The notes under the pieces are model-generated. The model searched no databases. It was not told the DNA's origin and saw only the letters and a list, made by a program, of their open reading frames with translations. Made by a program: the position numbers and the translations under genes. Of a DNA stretch of 64,000 bases, positions 9,187 through 19,756 are shown piece by piece (position 1 is the stretch's first letter; each line of letters opens with the position of its first letter). Source of the DNA: Naematelia aurantialba. Its lineage: Eukaryota > Basidiomycota > Tremellomycetes > Tremellales > Naemateliaceae. Where the stretch lies: NCBI GenBank assembly GCA_021527695.1, contig JAKFAO010000008.1:1302001-1366000 (forward strand). The letters run 5' to 3'.

Positions 9187-11711
9187 TTACCTGCCCAACA
9201 TGCCGAAGCCGCCTCGCTCCCCATTCGCCAGGTTCGCAAAGTGGTTTTCTGCGCCCTGCCAGACCGTCTTGAGCACGTACGCCTCGGACAGGAGCAGCTC
9301 GATATCGTGGTCGGTCCACGCGTGCGTCGGGAGGCATTGTAGGAATATTATCATTTCCTGCCACGCCTCAGCCCAGCACTCCTGCACTCGTGTCGTGCTC
9401 TGACCGCTTCATATTGACTGAGAGAGCAGGTGAATTACTTCGCCCCCCGGGGAGGGGGGGGGGGGGCGTGGAAGGGGGGAAGGGTGGGCGGGGACTCACC
9501 TGGAAGTCCATCTCTCGCAGCCGTTCAGAGTACTTGACCAGGAGCGCCGAACATACGTACAGATGGAACTGCGAAAACGCGTCGGTCCCCTCGGCCTATC
9601 CGTCGTCAGCACATCCGTCGTCAGCACATCCGTCGTCAGCACATCCGTCGTCAGCACATGCGTAGTGAGCACCAAAACGTCGCAGCAGGGCATCGTTCAT
9701 GGTACCGGACCATACTGCGCCGAGGTGCGCCGGGGCGTGGAGAACACTGGACACTCACGAGATACGTGTCCCACATCCGAATGGTACATTTTATGCTGAT
9801 CTCACGCATGAGCAGGCAATTCATCCACCTGAATGCAAACTGCATAAACTCGACTCCCTGGTCCTCGAAATGCGCCGCCAGGGGGGCTGTCAAAGCAACC
9901 AATCTCAGCACGCTGCTTGGGAATTGTATGAGAAAGGGAGACGACTGACCGTCTATACGCTTTACGAGCTCGGACATGCGTTTGACCAGCCTTTGGATAC
10001 CCGGTTGGTGGGAGATGTAGTTATCCTGGATCCCGTCGAGCAGTTTGGAGAGACACCAGAACGAGTCGGCCTCGATCGCTGCCAGCGCCGAGGAAGGAAG
10101 ATGGACGACATCAAACAACTCGGGATCGTTATCTGAAATCGATCAGCACGACGGACGACAACAAGGAAAGGAGCCTCCATACCTATATATGCAGAGAGGA
10201 AGACCTGAAAGAATGGGCACACGAGATCGTTGATGCCCTGCACGTATCCGCTGGCCGGATGCCGGATAGCCCATACATACAATATGCGTTCCAAGGACTA
10301 CAACCGTCAGCGTCCGCTCGATACAGGGTCCGAGAGCAGCAACTCACACGCTGAGCGGTTATACAGCTCCACAGCGGGATCCCAGGTCTCGTCCGAGGCA
10401 CGTCAATTTCAATCTGGTGCCATATCTGATTCGGTCAGCGGGCGTTTGCAGGAGACGTCAGGAAAGCTGACTTGTTGGTCGAGGAATGCGAGGCCACGCC
10501 CAAAATACTGGTCCACGAGCTGAGAGTACTCTTTGCGTTTCCGAGACAATGTCGTCAGGCGAGGCTGGGTAGGTAGTGGAAGGTAATTCTATACCCAGCG
10601 TCAGTCTGGTTTTCGCGCAGAGACAGCGGCATACCAAGAGGAGCTGCCAAGCTATAGGCCGGACCTCTGCTGGAATACCACTCCATGCTAGTCTCCGCAG
10701 TTCGGCTAACTGTGTGAGCTACGATCGACAAGACGCACGAGCGGCCAGGTGACTGACCGAGATCGACACCTCCGCCGTCCTCTGTTCGCCCCCGGAGCAC
10801 CTTTGCAAACTTTTCCCGCCGCCGCTCAGTCCGGACGCTTCGCTGTCGATTCACACCGTCTTTACGGGGTGTACGTAGGTTCGTGGACGTGCTCGCGTCG
10901 GGTGAGAAGGTCGATAGCGAGCCTGGGGTAGCTGAGGCCGAAGGTGTCTGGGGCTGGGCGGGTGGGGAAAGAAAAGGGAACGATGAAGCTGGATTGGAAG
11001 GTACTGGTGCTGGGGTGGAAGGTACAGAGAGCGAGAGCGAGGACAGGAGCTGCAATGGATCTTGGAGATATTAGCCGGGGGTCCGACAACAGTGACACGG
11101 TGACAGAACGTACCGCGGAGGATATCTTCCACGTCTTCTCGGACCGACTCCTTGCCAGCCGTGACTGGGACGATTTCCTCCTCATCCCTCACATCGCTCT
11201 CCTCTACGATCTCCCAGGCTCCCCCTGGGGGCAGCTTTGACCCGCTCGGCCTGTCCCCCGGTGCTTTGTACAGAGTCGGCGAGGCTGCACCGTTAGCCGT
11301 CCCCGGTATAGGTGGAATGGCACCCTCAGTGAATGTCTTGGCACCGACCAGTGTTGGCCGGCTCGTGGACGCCGAGAGCGACGATTGCGAGACATGCTGG
11401 AAGCTCGTTGAAGCCCACGACGCAGCTGTTGGTGCGCTCTCGGTGGTGCTCTTCCGCCCAGAGGGGATGGGTATTCCTCCCGTTATCGCGACGTCTGCAT
11501 CACGCTCTTCGCGCTCCTGGTCCTCCTTGTCCGAGCTAGAGTCCCATGCATCGTCCCAGTCGTCATGGTGTCGATCCGCAGAGGCCACACTCGGTCTCTC
11601 TCGAGCACGAGACCCACTAGCCGACGGGCTGGACGGACGAGGGAAGATGGAGGGGTTGAGCGCGATGTGGGGGTTGGCCGAGTGCGGGCGGGTCGGAGGT
11701 TGCAGAGGCAT
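9187..11711 (-). CDS. GYP1: TBC-domain Rab GTPase-activating protein, Gyp1/TBC1D22 type
   Basis: Ten exons on the minus strand: 11711-11114, 11060-10758, 10705-10635, 10588-10472, 10425-10348, 10297-10183, 10132-9950, 9886-9759, 9595-9500, 9357-9187; 619 aa. The N-terminal ~300 residues are Ser/Pro-rich and disordered, with an acidic patch (DDWDDAWDSSSDKEDQ). The TBC domain keeps LAWSGIPAEVRPIAWQLLL, the Arg-finger motif IEIDVPRTRP, the Gln-finger motif SGYVQGINDL, then HFEDQGVEFMQFAFRWMNCLLMRE and MWDTYL. These blocks match Gyp1/TBC1D22. In yeast Gyp1 acts on Ypt1 at the Golgi (known). The first intron needs an AAG acceptor to stay in frame. The stop could be bypassed by one more intron at 9188 (GTAACG), but the end WTDHDIELLLSEAY...LGR is typical. 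Confidence 0.93.
9454..9466. repeat. Poly-G run in a GYP1 intron
   Basis: A run of about 13 G on the + strand (poly-C in the transcript), inside the intron 9358-9499 and followed by further G-runs to about 9493. Prone to slippage and sequencing error. Confidence 0.8.
9601..9660. repeat. 15-bp tandem repeat x4 in a GYP1 intron
   Basis: Unit CGTCGTCAGCACATC, three identical copies plus a fourth differing in the last base. It lies in the intron 9596-9758 and starts a few bases inside the 3' splice site (on the minus strand). Confidence 0.93.
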
Positions 11712-12063
11712 CGCCAGAGAGACAGGAAGGTCCAGGTGCAGTGCTCAGGCGGTCATCACCAGTCTGTTCGAGGCAGGTAAAACGGTGAAGGGGTATTGTC
11801 GAGTGAGAATGAGAAATGAGAGAGCAATGTCAAGGACGTGTCACACTTGGATCCCCTCGACGTCTCTTGCACTCTCTTTGGCGTTTTTCACATTGCGTGG
11901 ATCCTCATCAGTGTCTCTGTCACACCTACTTGCGCAGCACTCGAGCTGCTCGACAGGCGCTTGGACAAGTCTCGAGCCGCTACCTTGAAGCAGAATGAAC
12001 CGCCGCCAGCAAGCATGAGCCGCTGGGTGCCTTTGATCATGCCTCATCTTCCCATCTAGACCT

Positions 12064-12085
12064 TTCTCTCTCTCTCTCTCTGCTC
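12064..12085 (+). promoter_or_regulatory. CT-rich tract in the 5' leader of the 12139 gene
   Basis: An uninterrupted (CT)n run about 55 bases upstream of the ATG. Pyrimidine tracts near the start site are common in fungal promoters. The role is inferred. Confidence 0.4.
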
Positions 12086-12138
12086 TTCATCGTCAAGACG
12101 TAGCCAACGTCTCGCAGACGCCCATCACCTCCGTCAAG

Positions 12139-14405
12139 ATGCAGCAGCAAGAGCCCTCAGGATCCAGCGGCAACGGCGATACAGATATGGACATCGGCTC
12201 GCCTCGTACGTCGACTCTGGCATTCATCAACGCATCCCTTCCCTTCTCCTCGTCGTCCCGGAACCCAGCCTCGCCCATTCGTTTCGCCGCATCGGCCAAT
12301 GCGTTTGGGCTGGGTCACTCGCCTGCGTCGTCGTCCAGCTCTGCCAGCGTGCGCGAGGTCGGCTTCGCACCCAACAGCAATGATGTGTCCCCCGGGACGG
12401 GTGGGCAGCGAAAGCTGCGCCGGCCGAGCATGCTGAGCCTGGCGCAAACGGCTGGCGGATCCGAGGACGACGTGGCGACCGCCGTCGCTGTGCAGGACCC
12501 GTCGGGCAGCCGCATCGCCCTCCCAAATCCGTTTCAACAGCCGCATGTGAGCCCGACGATCCAGCCGACTCCGCGGTGGGCTCAGAGCAACTTTCTGCTC
12601 CGGCGTACGTCGTCTGCCCCACCGCTGGCAATCGAAGGCCTCAGTACGCGCACGCCTCCGATAGAGATGGAGAGTGGTCGCTACAGTGGGTCAACCAGCC
12701 CCATGGAGCTGGAAGGAGAGGCAGAGGCAGAGGTAGAGGGTGAAGCGAAGAGCCCACTCCGATGGATGCCATCGCATCTCCAGCACAACGCATCGCGGCG
12801 GAAAGGCAAGACAAGGATGGACGATGGGGACGGGCTGCTGTCGGCTGTGCCAACTCCTGCTCAGCTTCACCAGCCGCCCTTCACCGGTCGCCCGCTGCCT
12901 GCGCCTCTGTTGGCGACCTTGATCTCCGAGTCGTCACCGTTGGAGCACGAGATGCGGTCTGAGGCTCGCCTCCAACGGCTCATCTCGTCACATCCCCATG
13001 CTCTGCCTCTGACGCCGCGCGCGCCCCGCGCCTCACGCGGCCGCTTCCCAGAGATGGTCGGCGGTGACGACGACGACGATGACTTTACTCGCCGGTCAAG
13101 CTGGGCGCGGCATCTGTGGACGGGACAGGCATATTCATCAGGCTCAGATTCAGACGAGGACCAAGCGCCTGAACCGGTCAATTCAGCCTTCGCAGCGGGC
13201 ATGGACATGGACCGTCCCGGCTCCAGCTCGTCGTCCACGGCAGGTATGTTTGGCGCCAACGAATCCGGCAAGTCGACGCCTGGTAACAACGGGGTCCCGA
13301 TGTCTGCGCGTGCGCACTCGAACTCCGGATCGGGCTCAGCGCTGAATCCCAACTTCACCAACCAGCCAACACCGCCGAGCAACGGCGTGCAGTGGCCTGG
13401 CGCCGCTGCAAAGGCGCGGATGAGCTTTAGTCAGGCTGGACAGGGAATGGTGCCGAGCCCAGGCAGCGGTTTGGGCCTGCCGGGCGCGTTTGGCGGTCTC
13501 GGCATGGGGAATGGTATCGGCACGCCACTTGCGAGCCCCACGATCGAGAGACTCGAGGCGAGTTTCTCACATCCTGCACCTCGGGTCTCTCCCATCTTGC
13601 ATATCAGCATTTCGGTATAGTGCTGATGTGATGCAGCTCGTCGGCTCACCGGGCGGCATGAGCGTCAGCAGCCCCGGCATGATGCAGTACCGCGAATCTC
13701 AGGGTGGCTCGGCGTCCGTCCGCCCAGGCAAGCGGAAAGGTGAGCAACGAGCAACTCGCGCTCTCTCTCTCTTCCCACTGTGACAGATCCCGACGCATCT
13801 CCACTCCTGCCCCTACATATAATGCACGAGCGCTTTTCGGTCTTGTGTGAGGCTGATGCTGACGCGACGCGACGCCAGCGCAAAACGAAGACCGGTTCGA
13901 CCCGTACAAACGACCTCGCGGCACCTCTCCCGGGCTGCTCGGCGCCTCGCCAGCGTTCCCCATGTCTCCTTCCCGCACGCCCACCGCCATCCCCATCCCG
14001 CAATCACCAGGCCACGTGTGCCTCAATCCCTCGACCCTGTCCACGTCGGGATCGTTCACGCTGCGCATGCCGAGCCGCCGTCCCGCTCCCAGCGGCTATG
14101 CGCGATCGCGCCAGGCCTCTCCCGCGTTGTCCATTGGCTCAACGAGCGAAGTCCTCTCTACCAGTCTAGCAAATACCGGCCGGCCGAGCATCAGTCTCGG
14201 ATCGGCGTTTATACCGACCGGCCAAGGCGGGCTGGCAGTGGCCACGGCGGCCGCTGAGCGGGGGTATGCGCCCGGCCTAGGAGGGCTCGGACTCCTCACT
14301 CTGCGGAATACCGATACCGTGGCAGAGAGGGACGAGGAGGAAGAGAGTGTCGAGATGATGCGAGACGATTCGAGGGATAGCACAAACGCCATGGAGGAGG
14401 ATTGA
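12139..14405 (+). CDS. Large disordered protein of unknown function, Ser/Pro-rich, with RFDPYKRPR motif
   Basis: Three exons: 12139 to 13557 (or 13584), 13637-13739, 13879-14405; 682 or 691 aa. Exon 1 ends at a GC donor (13558, GCGAGT) or a weak GT donor (13585, GTCTCT); both keep phase. The protein is Ser/Pro-rich with an acidic patch (GGDDDDDDF, about 308-318), RRSSWARHLWTGQ, a Gly-rich stretch (GAFGGLGMGNGIG) and, across the last intron, the block RFDPYKRPRGTSP followed by TPTAIPIPQSP. That final block looks conserved and probably nuclear. The C-terminus is acidic (RDEEEESVEMMRDDS...). No catalytic domain is seen. A transcriptional or cell-cycle regulator is possible, but I do not recognise the family. 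Confidence 0.75.
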
Positions 14406-14587
14406 CACACGTCTGTGCAGGAGCGCAGCCATATTTTGGTAGTTGGGTTGCCATCTGCACCACATTATTGTATTCATCGTTGTACTTTTGATCTACCATC
14501 AAGCAATTGCGAACGGATTCACAATCAACAAGCCCAATCACTGATGCCATTCCCGCGGCACGCGAAAGGAGCCAAACGACCTTCTCC

Positions 14588-17500
14588 TTATCGCTGTCGG
14601 AGGAACCGAACGACCATCTCCGCCTCTTCCGGACCCACACCCTCGTCGACCCACGGCGTCTCTAGCAACACCTCTTCCAACTCTGGATCCATCTCGTCGT
14701 CCAACTCTGATAACACGAGATACACATATTCCGAAGTCATCGCGCGGATCTGCGGCCCGATCAGCCTGCGCTCGACCTCGTGTTGCACATGGCGCGATTC
14801 TCGACTTACCCGCGGGAAACGGTGAGCCAAAAACGGCTGGATGTGGGCCGTCGCTGCTGTCCACAGGCGCGTGTTCGCGACGAGAGTCGCGACGACCCTA
14901 GACGACGTGGTCAAACTAGAACTATTATTGCCCACAGCCAGACTCACAGCTTCATGGCTGCGATCAGCCGCTCGATCGACTTGATTTGCCCGACCCCTCT
15001 GCAGGCGACAGCAAGTATCCTGCCACAACTACGAAACATCAGCGACACCTCCCCGCACGGATCAACACTGCAACTCACGCGTCATCACGCTCGACATGGA
15101 CTTCGTTCCATCCAAGACCGCGCGCCTCGGCGACGCGCTGCGCGGTCGTCAGGCAAGGTATGAACACCCTGCTCGAATTCAGGTTCGTCGCAAGCAGGCT
15201 GTGCAAGTCTTGTAACACCTCGATGAGGAGTTTTTTCGAACCCATGTTGGCCAGATAGGCGATCAGAGGTTGCGTGGCCACAGTCGCCTGCGATCCATCA
15301 GCATCAGCGGGTCGCTGGCCAGGCATATCAGACTTGCAAGTGATTCGGCTGGATTACCCGCAGTCTGCACCAGTCCGCTGACGAGACTCGTCCTGTACTT
15401 GGTCTTCAAGAGAGGCATGGCAGAAGCATACCAGTCCCGCTGCTCGACGTATCGGAATTGCTCGAGGCTGGCCACTCTCTTAGCGTCTGTCCAAGGATAC
15501 TCATCCGGCTTACTGGTCGTCTCCAGGCTGCAAGTGCAGAGTCAGAGCATTCACACTCGGCCAATCCCAGGCGCGGCTCGCTTCAGACTGGCGCATCGTG
15601 GCCAACGCCGCCGCAGCCTGAGCACGCACAACCTCCAACTTCTCCACAGCCTGCTTGACAATTCCTCCGACGGCTTGCTCGAATTGGGTTTGAGAAACGA
15701 GATTGCGCCGCTCATCTGCGTGCCGTCCTGCCGCAAAGGCAATCGTATCCCCGAGAGCTGCGAGACTGGCCATCCGAATCCACGACCCCACGTCCCCTCG
15801 CTGGTCGGTCGAGTAGTCTTCTAGTGACGATATGAATGTTGCAAAGATTGAGTGAAAGGTTGACACCGACACTGATAGGGTCAGGTGGCTTCCCTCCAGT
15901 AAATCAGACTCGCTAACCTAGAGTGACTTGACTTTGTGATGTCTGACGAGCAATGGCAGCCAGTGACCGAATCGCATATCTCCGTGTCTCGACATCCGCC
16001 TGTTGACAATCAGCCCGCTCCTTCAAGAGAACCGAAGCGCCCACCTTTGTCGCAGGCTTCAAGAGTGCTAATAACGCCTCTGCAGCTCTCTCGATGCATG
16101 CCGGGCATCGAGCATAACGGATAGAACCCAATGCAAGCGTGGCTGACTGCTTTTGTGCGGCCCTTGCCGATTTCAGATCGTTGAACAGCCTGTCCAGTGT
16201 CAATCGACCTTCGACAAACGCCACTCACTTTTCCACCTCCTCTGAACAATCTCGTAACTCGCTCAGGCGGCCAAACGTACGTGACAGCGCTTCATGGCAC
16301 TCGGGCTCTCGCCGCCGCATACTAGCTTCGGTGATGTGATCAAACACTGGCTTCAATTTGGGCTCGTTGAGCGCTGACGGGCTCAAGCACGCAGTCAGCA
16401 GGTCGCAAGCCGCTTGCAGTATCTCTGCAGCTCCGATAGAGACGAATGTCGCCGGCCGGACAGTTGATACGGCGAGCATCAGCTGAACTTAATCAGCAAG
16501 GTTTCCTAGGGGACCGCTCACCATCAAACGTCTGGGGTCATCGTCGTCGAGTAGTATAGCCATCTGACCCAGAGCCGCGAGGGCTCCATGCACAGCAGTC
16601 GAGTCGAGAGACGCCAACTCGGCGACCTGTCGTCAGCACGGCACGGCATCCCACATACCTCCCGGCCAATCGAATCCTCCAGATCTTCAGGCTCACTCAA
16701 CTCGAGCAGGCGGCGAAGCGTTGTTGCGGCAAGCGTCCGCATAGCAATGTCCCAGTGGCGGAATGTGATGTTATGCAGGTGATTCCGCAGAGCAGTCCGG
16801 TACTCATCATGTCTGACATCAGTGCACTGTTTGACTTTCACGTACACAGCGACAGCAGGCGCAGCAGTCGTAAATGCCATTCGTCGAACGCTGACAGAGT
16901 AGAAATCCGTCTTGCCGAGCACGTCGATGCCTTGGGGATACAAGCCCTGGGGTCAACGCTGCCTCTAGTGCAGCTTACCAGTCTGCCCACACCCTCCTGG
17001 AATGCGGCACTTGCCGCTCTCCGAACACCGACTTCCCGGTCAAAACACGCCACGCATACCAGTGCACTGGCGATCCGAGGTGCGAAAGAACTGAACGACT
17101 CCGGCGAACAAGCTCGCGAGAGAGACCACACCAGGTAGGCAGCTGCGTCGCGCACGTTTGCGCCGATGGAATGCGACGCGCGGCGGAGATCGAATGTAAG
17201 GGCCTTTGATCAGGTGGGGCACATAGGGAGACTCACCTTGAGAACCCAGTTGACCGCCTCACCTATGGCTTCTCCAGCGAGCAGACCTCGTCTCGCCATT
17301 TCCGCCAATGCGAGACACACGCCGTGCCACCTTGCCTCGCCTTTGGTCGTTTCTATGCCGCCAAAACCCATGCCCGCCTCGGTAGCGCTTCCACCTGGAT
17401 CGACGATGGTGCCAAACGAAGTTTCGATTACTGGCTCATCCTCTGTCCCTGCAAAGAGCGCAATGGTAGCGAGGACGATCTGCGCCGAGAACGGGGCTGG

Positions 17501-18827
17501 CAGAAGCGCAGCGATTCGCGCCAGATACTTTGCACACGAATACCGAACAATAGTGTCCTTTACACATCAGCCCTGAGCCCACCCATCGTCTGCACTCACC
17601 CTGTCCCCGAGACCGCCCATCAAGTCGTCCAGCTCCTCTTCTATCCCTTCAGGCAAGTCGTCACCCATACCCCTCCCCTTTGCCAGACTCGCAACCCACC
17701 ACCTTCCTCGTGCTTTGATGCCGAGCTTGCGGATCAGGCTCGAATCGGCGGCTGTGCGAGATCCGCGGAGGTGTGGGAGAAGCTGGTCGTCCATAAATGC
17801 CTTTAGTAGCGGAAGATGTTTTGGCGCAAGCAGTGATGGCAGGACTGCCAAGAGCTCTAAGACTGATGCGATCAAGTTCGCTTCGGAGTCCCTCTCCCCT
17901 TCTATAATCTCTGTTGATGCCCAGTCGAAAAAGCCAGTGAGACCCTGCACGCAGTCTTCTCTTGCGAACAGGCGAGCGAGGACAAGCGCGGAGAACGCGC
18001 CTTCCTTGCCTTGACGGTTGAGCACCGGCAGGCAGAGCAGCACAACCTGCTGAGCGAGCTGCGATGTCGGCGCGGCAAAGAGTCGCCTCGACGCCCGCGC
18101 GTCAATAGCAGCAGACAAGGCTGGTTCCACTGCTGGTTCGGGCGGTGAGAGGGCTGAGAGGCTGAAGGGTACTGTGAGAAGGAGGGCGAGCCAGAGCAGC
18201 AAGACAGAACGCAGCTCCCATGCATTTTGGCCAGTCACGTAGGGATGGTGCGGCGTTTCAGGAGTGGATGAGGAGCTCGGCGCAGACCCAGAGGGTGGGG
18301 AGAGCAGCGAGATCAGGACAGCGAGGTGCGAGATTTCAGAAGGAAAATGCGGCACTAACGATCGTCAGCTCATTTTCTACCTCTGAAAGTCGACGTACAG
18401 ACCGCCTTCCATCCTCGGACCCTCACGACCCAGTTGACCATCACCCCTAGCCGTGCCAGACGGCGGGATGAGACGGGGGCTTCAGCTCCCCGAGCATCTG
18501 CCAGTACGGCCAGGTGTCGTGCCAGAACAGCCATCATAGGCGGTACAATCTCATCGAGGTAGGGGTCAAGTAGTCCAGGCAGCGGAAGGTAGTAGTTGAG
18601 CTATACACATTGGCTGTTCAGCTGCGCCATGTTACAGGGAAAACTGAAGGGCAACTGACAACACGTCCGAGGGCGAGAACCTTGAGCCTCTCTTGCTCGT
18701 TTTCCGCTTCGCTGGGCTCGGACGAGATGTCGATCGCGAGAAAGCGCTCGAACAGCTGCATGAACGCATCGCGGTGCGCAAAATGGGTATATGTGGGGTC
18801 ACTGTCGTCTTCCAAAGTCGCAGACAT
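14588..18827 (-). CDS. TBCD: Tubulin-specific chaperone D (tubulin-folding cofactor D)
   Basis: HEAT-repeat protein of roughly 1,050-1,100 aa in many exons. Start ATG at 18825-18827 (MSATLEDDSDPTYTHF). Resolved 3' exons (minus): 15287-15079, 15028-14948, 14897-14810, 14749-14588. Diagnostic cofactor D blocks are present: WELRSVLLLWLALLLTVPF (near 18180), RDAAAYLVWSLSRACSPESF followed by FDREVGVRRAASAAFQEGVGR (17000-17150), EDYSTDQRGDVGSWIR (15790), FRYVEQRDWYASAMPLLKTKYR (15440), and SSRVFIPCLTTAQRV. Known role: it captures beta-tubulin and, with cofactors C and E, assembles alpha/beta dimers; it is also an Arl2 effector. One intron (15288-15337) has a GC-AG pair, donor GCAAGT. Several middle junctions were not fixed. 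No disabling mutation was seen. Confidence 0.92.
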
Positions 18828-19756
18828 GGTGTACAACCAAGTAAATGGTGCCTGCACCGCAAGGAAGTAAAGAGGACAAAGTGGTTGACGGAAATCAGCC
18901 GGCCGCGTCTCACCTCCACTTTTTGCACTCGTCTCGTGAACCCGAGCAAATCAATTTATGTCTGGTCAACTCAACGGTAGTGCATTCTCAAGATGCATTA
19001 TGCGAGTACATGTAGTCGCATACGGATTGTTCACAGCCATCGCAAGGCAACATTTTATCAAAAATGATGAACACCATACGCGCGCCGGGAGTCGAACCCG
19101 GTTCCTTTCGTGACATTACTTCGACACTGTGGGAACGAAAGATAATAACCGTTATACCACACGCGTCTGAACAAGGGTAGTGATCGGCACAGTGTTTACA
19201 TAATGATCGGCGGTCAATGTACGTCGGATGATCATGGACATGGAGACGAGCTTCGATTTGTTTCTAAGAGCATACAATGGAGATGGCCACGCGGTAAGTC
19301 GCATGCTCGCCACATGTCGACTCAACGATCGTGTCCGACATGACAATCACGCTCTGTCGTCGAGATCCACGTTCAAGTTGCGAGAGCCTCGTGACAAGAG
19401 CCTACCATCTCATCAATTCCAAGTAGTTGTGCAACGGTATTAAGTAGCCGAAGCTAGACCGGAGCATGGTGACAACACTGCTAAGTTTAGTAAAATCTTC
19501 GGAGCTGGTGATTGGCGTCGAATTGATTGGATAAGATGCTCGATGATGCGTGATATTCGGATAGGTTCATGACAAGCACATCTTCCACGAGTTGCTAGTA
19601 CAACTCCCTGGTATTGGAGAGTCGACTCGCTCTTGCTCTACCAAGACTTATATCCCAATCTCTCGCTCGCAGAATCATGTCAGACCCCACAGGCGCCACT
19701 CCAGCGTCAGGACGCCAGCCTCCGTAAAGACATCTCCTGGACAACACCAAGGACCA
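18828..19756. other. Spacer holding the tRNA gene
   Basis: Apart from the tRNA at 19077-19166 I see no gene. A short + strand frame, MSDPTGATPASGRQPP from 19677, runs into a GTAAAG donor-like site. No continuation is visible. Confidence 0.5.
19077..19166 (-). tRNA. tRNA-Gly (anticodon CCC) with an 18-nt intron
   Basis: Minus-strand cloverleaf. The acceptor stem ACGCGTG pairs with CGCGCGT (seven pairs, one U-G) and is followed by discriminator A at 19077. D arm TATAACGGTTA. Anticodon stem TTTCG/CGAAA. Loop T-T-CCC-A, with the anticodon at 19131-19133. T arm CCGGG-TTCGACT-CCCGG. The variable loop is four bases (GGAA). Between nucleotides 37 and 38, where nuclear tRNA introns always sit, lie 18 extra bases (19112-19129). 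A1-U72 is unusual for tRNA-Gly, which normally starts with G. No TTTT terminator was checked beyond the T-rich stretch near 19040. Confidence 0.85.

Noticed and set aside
13780..14169. ORF suggesting an extra exon (DPDASPLLPLHIMHERFS) in the 12139 gene
   Set aside because: It keeps phase at its start but has no donor leading to RFDPYKRPR; a single intron 13740-13878 explains the region more simply.
14741..14820. Continuous frame reading through VSRESRHVQHEVERRLIGPQ in cofactor D
   Set aside because: Treated as a 59-60-nt intron (14750-14809) because removing it joins FPR to IRAMTSEYVYL, the family-consistent order, in phase.
19677..19727. MSDPTGATPASGRQPP frame ending at a GTAAAG donor-like site
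   Set aside because: No second exon could be found on the + strand and it runs into the 3' end of a minus-strand gene.
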